This document shows positions 51,916-61,076 of a stretch of 64,000 nt of DNA, piece after piece. Numbering within the stretch: the stretch's first letter is position 1; the number at the start of each line of letters is the position of its first letter. Source of the DNA: Daphnia carinata (lineage: Eukaryota; Arthropoda; Branchiopoda; Diplostraca; Daphniidae). Both the position numbers and the translations under genes were made by a program. Where the stretch lies: positions 4,396,517 through 4,460,516 of the forward strand of contig NC_081339.1 in NCBI RefSeq assembly GCF_022539665.2, written 5' to 3'. Under the pieces are notes generated by a model. That model did not search any database, had not been told where the DNA came from, and saw nothing but the letters and a program-made list of their open reading frames with translations.

Positions 51916-53616
51916 AAAATGAACTATGTTTTCCTTTACAAGGTACACAAGATCTGCATAGTTTCAGTCGTAAACTATAGTAAATTAACATAACATGGCC
52001 TTTCAAAGTTCGTTAAGTTCAGTTTTCAGGTACCACCTGTGTATCACTTCAAAGCACTACTACACACATAATAATCGACGTAAATGGTTTAAAACCATCC
52101 CCTTAATTTCATAGCCATCAGAATTAAGGCCATAGTGGAACAGATACGGTCTTACCAGAAAAAAGTAAACAGGAGATCCAATTCTTGTGGAATATTGATG
52201 GCAAATAGCACATCTTGTTAGAATTTCTTGAAGGTTTATTCCAATGAAAAAATCTTCTGTTACAGACTGTGAATATTTTGTTGCATTGAGAAATGAATGC
52301 TACCACGCTTGTAACAATGGCTTTATCCAGAATGATACAACATGAGACCTGGTTTTCCAAAAGTACGTTAATATTACCTTGTTCTATGCCCACCAGCTTA
52401 CATTTTGTGTTGGTAACGAAGCAGCGTAAAATTTGCACATCAATAATAGGGGTGGAGGTAAAAACAACAAGCTATTCCGACGAAGTAAACTCAAATACAC
52501 GCTTTCAACGTAACAACAAAGTAAACAATGAGAATCAAATGTCAAAAAATAGTTTCGATTTCAGCCGCTAGAAGCTGGTGAACTTGGAGCACCGTCCGTT
52601 GGAAATTATGTTGCATATTTTCAAGACATCTAGTGGAGAAGTGACTAATTCCGATCCATTGTCATTGCCACCACGTCAGCTGTTCTTTCACGCTATTCTA
52701 TCAGCTGTTCTATTTCGCGTGGCGTCGGGCTGAGGATGGAAGCATGAAATGAACGTCTTCCTTCTAGAAATTTTACCGTTGATTTCATCGTGTTTAGACC
52801 TGGATTTCGTGAATTGAATCTGTGCTTAAAGGTGAAGTAAGTTCGTAAAGGTATTATGGCAACTATTGTTGTCAAAAAGCATTCTGTAAAACATTTTAAA
52901 TTATTCAAAGGAGCAGCATTGATTGGCTTAGCCACCACGTTTTTGATCTCGGTTAGTCGAATACACCCATTTGGGACCAAGGGTGCTACACGAAGAAGAC
53001 AGTCCTTTGCAATCGATGTCACAGCCTGGATGTCTTAAATCCAGAGTATATCAGTTAGTGTTAAGGGATTGTATTATTTAATTTAATCATTTTAGCTTTG
53101 TTACTGTTCTTTTAGGTCCTAGTGATTTACCAGGATGATGTAGTGGTCACTTTGGGAAAGAAAGAAATATCATTATTATTCTGTGTTACTGTAATAAAAG
53201 ACATCCAGTACCATTGTTGTGTTGTTGAATCATTCTCCCACACGCAAGAAACAAAGAGAAGTTCCAGAAGAACATTGTATATGTTCCCTACTGGGTAGTC
53301 AAGTCTGTCACATTGTGAAGATCTTTTTGGGTTTTTTGTAGACAAAAAGCAAACGTCTTTTTTCAGCTGTGAAAAGGGATGTTCACTAAACATTGTCAAC
53401 GTCTTGAGATTCAGTTATATACATGGTAAGTGTTTACTATTAAAACTAACTTTATAAAGTAAAGTGAAATATACAAGAAAAATATATAAATTTGAAATTG
53501 TTTTTATTGTCCCACCTCCGCCCTCAATTCCTCCACATTTTAAATACATATATAAATACAAATACATACATGAATAAAAATACACACATAAATACAAACA
53601 CATACACTTAACTAAA
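51916..53616. other. Interval without a recognised gene
   Basis: Short ORFs overlap on both strands around 52693-53040, including a 60-codon plus-strand frame from ATG 52856 with one hydrophobic segment. No family, splice context or conserved motif supports either strand, so no gene is called. Confidence 0.4.
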
Positions 53617-53620
53617 TTAA

Positions 53621-53950
53621 CCGGTTGGCTGCCACGCCATGCAACCCGTAGGTTGCTTAAGCTACATTCGCTACACGTCGAGTCGGAAGGATCCCCGACC
53701 AAGGTGGGGCTTGTCCGAAGACAAGCCCGGGCTGGCACGGTGAAAGAGTCCATTCTGGGAATGCACACCCCAGGATATCTCTCACCGTGCCGACAAAGAG
53801 AAGTCCCTAATGGTGCATTGCCTAGCGCCTAATGGCATAAAGCCATTAGGCGCAATGGCGACTGTTCCCCCCATGGCCATGAGGAGAACAGCGCCCAAGT
53901 CCCTACATCTACAAAAAAAAATGGGACCAAACGGCGTGGCAGCCAACGGG
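53621..53950. mobile_element. 330-bp piggyBac-type MITE with TTAA duplication
   Basis: Eighteen-base terminal inverted repeats (CCGGTTGGCTGCCACGCC at 53621-53638; the complement of 53933-53950 differs at one base) are bracketed by TTAA at 53617-53620 and 53951-53954. TTAA is the piggyBac target site, and the termini begin CC(C/G). There is no coding capacity, so it is non-autonomous. Inside are four further hairpins: 53641-53656, 53707-53728, 53734-53743 with 53782-53791, and 53825-53853 (12-bp perfect arms). The high GC content contrasts with the flanks. Confidence 0.85.
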
Positions 53951-54054
53951 TTAACTTATACATTATACACATTATACACTACAAAATAAAATAATACCAC
54001 GGAGATCGATACACGATGAACTCCCTCCATCGCCGTGGGATGCCGACTTTTTGT

Positions 54055-54290
54055 GAATGGTGAAGGCGAAGGCAAATTGCGATGACGTCGATGGCAAAGG
54101 CAAAGACGAGGAAGGCGATAGCGGTGGCAGAGATGAAGAAGGTGATGGCAAAGGTGAAGAAGGCGATGGCAGAGGCGAGACGGTGATGGCGAAGAAAGCG
54201 ATGGCGAAGACGGCGATGGCGACGGCGAAGACGGCGATGGCGAAGATGGCAATGGCAAAGGCGAAGACGGCGTTAAGAAGATGACGAGCC
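54055..54290. repeat. GGCGATGGCGAAGAC-type minisatellite
   Basis: Degenerate 6-, 12- and 15-base units built from GGCGAT, GGCGAA and GGCAAA repeat for about 235 bases. The track stays open in more than one frame only because of its low complexity. It encodes repetitive KA/GD or TAMAKAM strings and is not taken as a gene. Confidence 0.8.
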
Positions 54291-54299
54291 CATGGCGGA

Positions 54300-55042
54300 G
54301 TCGAAGACAGCGATGAGACGACTACCAGGACTTTATTTTTTATTGACCCTATGTAACTTTAACAGATGTAAAGATATTAGACAAAAGAATATGAGAATTT
54401 AATAAAATAGATCGAAGTATGATTATGGTTCGCGGAGATTTTTAAAAATAATACAAGTTGAAAAACGAAAACTAGCTCAAGTAGTTTCCCAGGATTACTG
54501 GGACCATAATATGAAACTGACTGAAGGCAGGGAATGCTACTTCTGAAAAGTAGTCTTTCATTCAAAAGAAACCTTTCGCTAAATGCTTATCAAACTTTCC
54601 ATATCTTCAGTCTTCCTTCAACAACAGCTTGTCACAAACAGTTGTCATCAAGCTTTGTTAGTTGAACGTAGATTCAAGAAGTTCCAACAAACAAATATTT
54701 AGTACAATATTAGTCACGATATTGAATACAAACTTGAAAAAGGTTAATAAGCTGTTAAGTTTACTAAATATAGATGAAAAAGGCAGATATATTAAATAAT
54801 GATATCTCAGCTAGTGTGCTCAAACTTGAAACAGTTCAGCCAATCCTTTTAATTCTACTCACGATTCAATTCTAAGGAATCACTGCTAAAAAATACTCAA
54901 GCACAAATTTGCCAATAATATTTCTCCTATGCTCTGAAGAAGAACTTGGAGACATTTTACTCCAGAAAAATCAGATGACTGCATTTTCCAATGCACCAGC
55001 TGAGCCTTGACTTGCTTACTATCTACGTTCAACTTATCATTG
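54300..55042. other. A/T-rich interval, nothing recognised
   Basis: Between the minisatellite and the first of the unidentified minus-strand exons no coding, RNA or repeat feature could be supported. Confidence 0.4.
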
Positions 55043-55407
55043 CTAGTTTACATAAGAGGCTTCCAGCTTCCTAATTCTAACAATAAAGCAAAATATTAAC
55101 GCCTGGACAAAAATAATGATCGTATATTACTTACTCGTTGATGTAAATGCACAAAACAGTGGAAAAACTCAAAATAACTACAGAGCAAAAACGATTGAAT
55201 GTTTTCATGGCTAATGGTGGACATGACAGACGACGGTAGCGTTCAAGCTTTTGGGTTTTGATGCAAAGCAACCAAGGTTTTAAATCTTCATACGGTAAGC
55301 ATCCTGGAATTTCATATACACTTGGAGTGATTGATTTGATTTTTAATTTACGGTTCCTTACCGCTTATATGCAAATTTTCCGGAAGTGTGTCGGACGTAA
55401 CGAAGAA
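55043..55407 (-). CDS. Unidentified splice-flanked open segments, copy B (C-terminal part)
   Basis: I do not recognise this sequence. Three segments on the minus strand join with matching phases. 55407-55362 lies between CTGTAG and GTAAGG and reads FFVTSDTLPENLHIS. 55303-55135 lies between TTCCAG and GTAAGT, is 169 bases and fully open, and reads GCLPYEDLKPWLLCIKTQ onward with a hydrophobic FCSVVILSFSTVLCIYIN segment. 55076-55043 follows TTGTTAG and ends EIRKLEASYVN with TAG. The exon edges and phases (1 to 2) match those of copy A at 56.4-56.8 kb, which suggests a duplicated small membrane-protein gene. Upstream exons are not resolved. ATG 55980-55900 (MFSSACVLWKLGKP) and 55837 (MADARKGDYLKLEDD) are candidate pieces. 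It may be a pseudogene. Confidence 0.35.
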
Positions 55408-56360
55408 CTACAGAACTGCTAAGCAGACAACGAAACAATTCAGAGATTTATAACACCTATAAAATTTGGGAAAGAGAATTATTTTAATTACAAAAAAAAC
55501 AGGAAATTGGATTTTGGCCCAATATGCGAAGTTTTTGGTAGTTTTAGTAGCTAAAACTTTGTAAAATTTCTCTACTGTTTTCTTTCAAGTGTGTGATGAG
55601 CAAGTTAAACAATATTGTCTCAAACCAAACATGTTTTAAACTTTTATTCTTCTTCAGTCACAGCAGATAAAATCACTGTTTTTTCCATTACATACATCAT
55701 TAACTTCAATTAAATGAAAGAGATTGGACTTTCACCATTTTGCCTACAAAAGCACTCAAATTGTTTACATTATCATCTTCTAATTTCAAATAGTCCCCTT
55801 TTCTTGCGTCGGCCATCTGAGTTAGTCACTTTCACTAGACCTGCAAAAACGCGGTTTTAATACTTGACATACCTTAATAATGAAATGTCCAGTTTAAACG
55901 ATAACACAGGTTTTCCAAGCTTCCACAATACACACGCTGACGAAAACATCCTGACGAAGACTACCTTTAATATTTGATTGGTTTGTTGAAAGATTAATCA
56001 CGATCACGTTAACAATTGATTGCTTTCATTCGGGCTACGCAGCCCTAACAGGCATCCTAGATCGAAGTCAACCAGATTCGTGTAAAAAACCATCGCCATA
56101 CACCTTAAGGGCCCTAACCCAAAAACAATTCTGTCAAGACATTTCACAAAAACAAAAAAAAAAATTATAATTTTCTTCAGCATGCTACTGGATAAATTTC
56201 GATTGCACTGAACTTATTTTTGAGAACCTAAATCTTCTATAACTTGTGGTTTCTTTTCTGGTACATATTCTTCCTTAAGTCTTCATGGTGATTTCATCGG
56301 TAACATGGGTACAACAATTCAAAATAAACACTACTAGTTCATAGCAAGGCAAGAAGTTGA

Positions 56361-56764
56361 CTAACATGTTACACTGGACCAGAACTCACCAATCTCTTCA
56401 TGACTGGTAGAATACTGTAATGATTTAAGCTCAGTAATCTTCATAATACTATTGAAAAACAAGACAATACTAACACCTGGAAAAAAGGTAACAATTAAGT
56501 ACCTGCATGGACCAGTTTGCAGGATAATAACTTACTCGTATTTATTTTGTGGTGCAATTATGGAATCTTTTTCTGTCAATGTCACCATTTCCCATATGAC
56601 AAGCATTAATGCTGTACCTATAAGACATTTTAAAAGTACCATCATTATTTGAACAGGGAATGAAATTTTTCTTCCATGCCTTATAAACACTGCAAATATT
56701 ATGCCACAATAGTGTCCCACTGATTTGGTTGTAAATACACTGCTGGTGTTACATTGGAGAATTC
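56361..56764 (-). CDS. Unidentified splice-flanked open segments, copy A (C-terminal part)
   Basis: I do not recognise this sequence. Segment 56764-56536 follows a strong TTTTTTCCAG acceptor, is open for 229 bases and ends at GA|GTAAGT. It contains one strong hydrophobic stretch (IMMVLLKCLIGTALMLVIW). Segment 56448-56361 follows TTTTTCAATAG and reads DIMKITELKSLQYSTSHEE onward to a TAG. The phases and boundary sequence match copy B. A candidate first exon is ATG 57442 (MAAYTFCTPMIKHE, with a hydrophobic segment). The stretch between could not be joined without a frameshift, so this copy may be broken. Confidence 0.35.
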
Positions 56765-57499
56765 CTGGAAAAAACAATAACAACTTTAAAAAACTAAAAA
56801 ATAATCATTTAATGAAGCCCAACTCACAAGTTAACAAATGGTATTTCCTTACATTCAGGTTCAGTAGAAACCATGAAAAACCTCAAAGCAAGGTCACATG
56901 GCAAGGTTACCCAATAAATGAACACTGGCTATCAAACAGCCATCTGACTTATCCATAGACATCCTGCTTGGCCCCAAATTTATTAATTATCAAATAACAA
57001 AGCAATCCAAATAATATTTTAATAATACATGTAACATAATTATATTTACATTACCAGACACCTACAGGTAATCCAAACTCTGAAAAACCTTTACGATGTG
57101 GCCTTTTTCAACAGAAAAACTGGAGCTCGAAGTGGTTCAATTTAAATTCTAGATAGGTTCTGAAACAAAAGGAAATGTGATTAGGTAACCCACACAATTC
57201 TTGGGAGCTAAGCATTCTTACAGTTATCTGGTGGTGCTTTCATTTACCATATACGGTAACTATAAAATACCTTAGAGCTGATTTTAATGAAATGTCCTTC
57301 TAGTTTAAACACCTATATACCGTATATATAGACACAGTACATAACATAGCCAATGTGATAATCCAGTTGCAACAGAACAACCTTTCGAGCACGAGAAAAC
57401 TTTCATGCTTAATCATGGGAGTGCAAAACGTGTATGCTGCCATGATGGGCGTCTCTTGTGAAGTTCTGGTATAAACTGCCTTCAATGCCCCACAAGCGC

Positions 57500-59110
57500 A
57501 AAAGTCAAGCTCCTTTCTCTACACCACATTTTTGCTGCTGTGCAACTTGCAGTATCCAATTTGTCCGCTCGATGCCTCACGATTTTAGCGACACCTAGCG
57601 CTTTTTTTTGCAATGCAACTGTTTCAATTCAATAACAGAAAATATAGTAAAATACACAAAAATACGAATTGATTCAATACTGAATTTTAAGAAATACCAA
57701 ATTTTTCGTTGACGAATGAGAACTGATCATAACATCTTGTATTACTGCTTTCATTTGGCCAAGGTAATTGTGGATTTTGTCCTAAGGAAGGTAAATAACT
57801 TAAACTGCATGTTAAAATGAAAATTTTCTGAAAATATCTGCATTCTTACAAGGAAAGGGCACCATGATTTGAAACGGGATTCATGGTGGATCCGTCATTT
57901 ACCACATCTTGTTGAACAGTCAGGTGCGTACAGTGTAAACTAGAGCCAACAAGTTGTGCTCTAACTGATCATAGTGTGATGTCGGAATGGAAGCTACCTG
58001 AAATCCCCCAAGACAGGTATATAATTAAACATATTTTTCTTCAGCACAAACAAAAAAAATATGTTTTTTATAGTTAAAGCACACATCATTTATATAAAGC
58101 ATGAAATTGCTTGACTAAGTTGACCCTCCCGTGCAGCAGTGTTGATGGTCTACAATTACACTTCCAATTGTTGATGGTATGGCTAGGTTTGAATAATCTC
58201 CTGAAAATCTTTTTATTAGAAAACAGAATGGCAAATATACATTCCCTTCTGTTGTGTGGCACTATTTTCCCTTGACTTAATTCAATTTTTTCATTGCAGT
58301 TTGTCTTCAACATCAACTTCTGCTATACCTATATGAATCATTTTTGTACTTTCATGTAATATATTCTTAACTCTTCTAGGCATATATGCAAGTGACACTT
58401 GATCAAGGTTTTCCTTTTCTTTACAGATTTGGTGGTTCATCTTTTGCCAAGTTATAGTCAAAGGTGTCCTGCACTTATATTTGCCTCACTCAAAAATAGG
58501 AAACGGAAAGAGATACTGCTTTCTCGGAAAAAGCTATTCGCACTTCACCGTTAGTCACTGATTAATCCCGAACATGAAATATTTATATTTTTATAGATTA
58601 AAGTCGCAACTCTTTTTTATATTTTCCTGTTGTTTTTTCTTCAGATCTTGTAATCGACTTTTGCCAACTAACCACGAAAGATGTCATGCAACTGTATTAG
58701 CCCATGGCCAAATATTGAATACGGAAAGGGATATTCGAAGGAAAAGAAAGCGGTATTAGTGGAATTTCAAAAAACCCTCTCAGATTCCTTGTAGTTCTTT
58801 GCTTGTGGCACTTGGATACCTCTCTTCTTGTACCCTGTATCAACTGTCAACTGAGTGCATTTTGATACAAAAGTAGGGTTACAAGTTTTTGCTGGATGAC
58901 GAACACGTCCATTGTCTTACCTACTTAACCTTTCCGACGCAAAAGATGTATATTTTCAACACGCCTTCTCATAACCAATCGTGACGAAAAATCTGAACTC
59001 TTCAAATCAGGAGACATTAGAAATATGTGTAACATACGAATACAATAAACGGACGTTGCAAGTTGAAGGCCTACAGAGCATCACGAAATGTCAGTCGTTT
59101 GCCAGGGTTT
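57500..59110. other. Interval without a firm gene
   Basis: A few short coding-like pieces with splice-like edges exist on the plus strand, such as ATG 57979 reading MSEWKLPEIPQDR before GTATAT, and an open stretch from 58626 to about 58750 after CTTCAG. They could not be assembled into a gene or assigned to a family. Confidence 0.35.
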
Positions 59111-60285
59111 TCATATATTGGCTTTAAACGAGTCTTTCTCAGTGCGTAAGGATTTCATCGTTTCAATAGGATCATTCTGTTTCGCATGGCTTTGAACGGT
59201 GAGCTCGTTAACACGCATGAACGGATTGAACAGCTTTTCTTCACTAAGTAATGAAGGAACGGTGGGCTCGGATTTTGCACGTTGCTCTTTGGCCCAAAGT
59301 ATACGCTTGGCGACAGATTCATTGTTAGGTTCTACATGAAGACCAAAAGCTAGATTTTGTAGAGAGTACTCGTGGCCGCAATAAATGCGAGTATCATCAG
59401 GAAGGCAGCCAAGAACATCGATCAATGCATGATACATTTGATCTGCTGTACCTTCAAAAAATCTACCACAACCCCCCTGAAAAAGAGTATCACCTTAAGT
59501 AGGCAAGACAAATTATTAGAAAATTATTTCTTTATGTTGCTTTGCCTATTTTACTCACCAGTGAATACTGCTGCTTGACCATTTACACTGCTTGGTGGCA
59601 AATAATAACAAACATGTCCAGAAGTATGGCATGGGGTGAATAAACATTGAATTTCCAGGTTTCCCACTTGAAGTTTATCTCCATGAGAGACTTTTTTGTT
59701 TAAAGCTCCAATGCGATCATCTCCACCATAAACTGCAAGACCAGGTACAAGTTTTACCAGTTCTTCATTGCCTCCAGCATGATCCCTGTGGTTTGCATTA
59801 TAACACCAAGAATAAAATTCTGTTGTTAAATAAACAGCAAGTTATACCAATGGTGGTGGGTGGTAAGTACGGTTGTCAACTTCACGTTTTCCTGATTAGC
59901 TATTTCAATCACTTTACTGGGGTTTACTGGATCTACTACAGCAGCTTCATTTGAGCTCTCATCAATCAACTTTCAAGTAGTATCATATTAAATTCAAAGA
60001 TTTAAAAAGTTTCATAAATAAATTACCAAATACATGTAGTTATCTTGCAAAGCTGGAATGATATGGACCTTCATTTTTGAGTCAACACAAGTTTTGAGCT
60101 GGCTGTGACTTCTTGAACCCAGTGCCCTCCAAGCAGAAACTGTATGACACAAATAATATAAAAGAAAAAACCCACATTTGGCAACCAGTCCAATTTCACA
60201 CAAAATCTGTTAACTCACATCGAAAATAAGCCGACGTTAGGGCTTGTAAACACGATTCCGGTAGAAGACGAACAAGGGTATTCAT
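59111..60285 (-). CDS. HAGH: Hydroxyacylglutathione hydrolase, mitochondrial (glyoxalase II)
   Basis: Zinc/iron metallo-beta-lactamase-fold enzyme that hydrolyses S-D-lactoylglutathione to glutathione and D-lactate, the second step of methylglyoxal removal. Five exons: 60285-60219, 60139-60027, 59969-59848, 59785-59559 and 59493-59111, giving 303 aa (human 308). The metal site TTHHHWDHAGGN is split across exons 3 and 4. Further hallmarks are [44 protein letters not shown] and the C-terminal NPFMRV. Exon 1 encodes a basic, Ser/Arg-rich presequence typical of mitochondrial import. A second in-frame ATG at 60074 (MKVHIIPAL) matches the start of the cytosolic form. It lies head to head with PDRG1, 319 bases apart. 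Confidence 0.96.
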
Positions 60286-60604
60286 TTGTTTTGCTTTTTT
60301 TAAGGGCTACCTTGCCGAAACTTCTCTCGTGGTCAAGGGTCTGGGGATTTGAGCTTGACGACGTTAACGTAAAACTCTTTTTTTTTACAATGATAACAAG
60401 TTACGCAATTAAAAAGTTTGATAAAAAGGATACCTTTTTTTATCTAAAATAATTCTGTGACATTAAGATAATACGAAACAAGTTTTTCCCTTTGATTTTT
60501 AGTTCTAAGTCAATGTGGCAAGAAAGCATTTGTTTTGCAGACGACAGACGGAAATAAATATACAACAAAAATATCACGAGATTTTAACTCGAGAAGATTG
60601 TGGA
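60286..60604. promoter_or_regulatory. Shared promoter interval of HAGH and PDRG1
   Basis: The two divergent start codons are separated by 319 bases, so the interval must hold both leaders and promoters unless distal exons exist. It also contains an out-of-frame ATG at 60513 on the PDRG1 side that opens a short uORF. No TATA box was assigned. Confidence 0.5.
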
Positions 60605-61055
60605 ATGGATATTGAAAGGACGCAACAGTTTCTGATTCAAACTGAAAGTGCTGCACAAGAGATTCTGATCTCCAAAGATGCGCTAGTAGCATTAGATTTC
60701 AGGCGCCAAAAAACGCGCGAAGCATTTAGGGCTTTGAAGAATGACATGATACCTGGTGAAAAGGCATGGATGTCAGTTGGAAATATATTCGTGAAAACAA
60801 GAACATTGAATGCGCAAAAATTACTAGAACGAGGTAACATAAAATTCATGTGTCATTTAATGTAGAATATTGCATTTAATGATTATTGATGCAGAGATGA
60901 AAGAACTTGATAAAGACATATCTGATCTTCACAACAAGCTCAAAGAGCAAGTCAAAACGCTAAGAGATCTTGAAGGAAAACCAGAATTGAAAGGGTTTGA
61001 TCTGAAACCAATCACAAAAGAGGCTGAAGTGATAATGAAAGTACTTTCTAACTGA
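60605..61055 (+). CDS. PDRG1: PDRG1, prefoldin-like subunit of the URI/R2TP complex
   Basis: Beta-type prefoldin-fold protein that assembles with URI1, UXT and other subunits in the PAQosome/R2TP chaperone system. Two exons: 60605-60833 and 60895-61055 (phase 1), giving 129 aa against 133 in human. The two helices flank a short beta hairpin (WMSVGNIFVKTRTLNAQKLLE), followed by the signature GKPELKGFDLKPI near the C-terminus. ATG 60605 is the first in-frame ATG, and the frame before it lacks a start. It is convergent with IFT140, with only 21 bases between the stop codons. Confidence 0.93.
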
Positions 61056-61070
61056 TATCCAAATGTACCC

Positions 61071-61076
61071 AATAAA
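61071..61076 (+). terminator. PDRG1 polyadenylation signal abutting the IFT140 stop codon
   Basis: AATAAA lies 15 bases after the PDRG1 stop and touches the complement of the IFT140 stop codon (61077-61079). Cleavage about 15-30 bases downstream would place the PDRG1 3' end inside the IFT140 last coding exon on the opposite strand. Confidence 0.6.

Noticed and set aside
52693-53040. Overlapping plus- and minus-strand ORFs, one with a hydrophobic segment
   Set aside because: There is no family motif, no consistent splice sites and no neighbour logic, and both strands are open equally. Not enough to call a gene.
54057-54284. 75-codon ORF rich in Lys, Ala, Met, Gly and Asp
   Set aside because: It lies wholly inside a hexamer minisatellite, and its composition is explained by the repeat.
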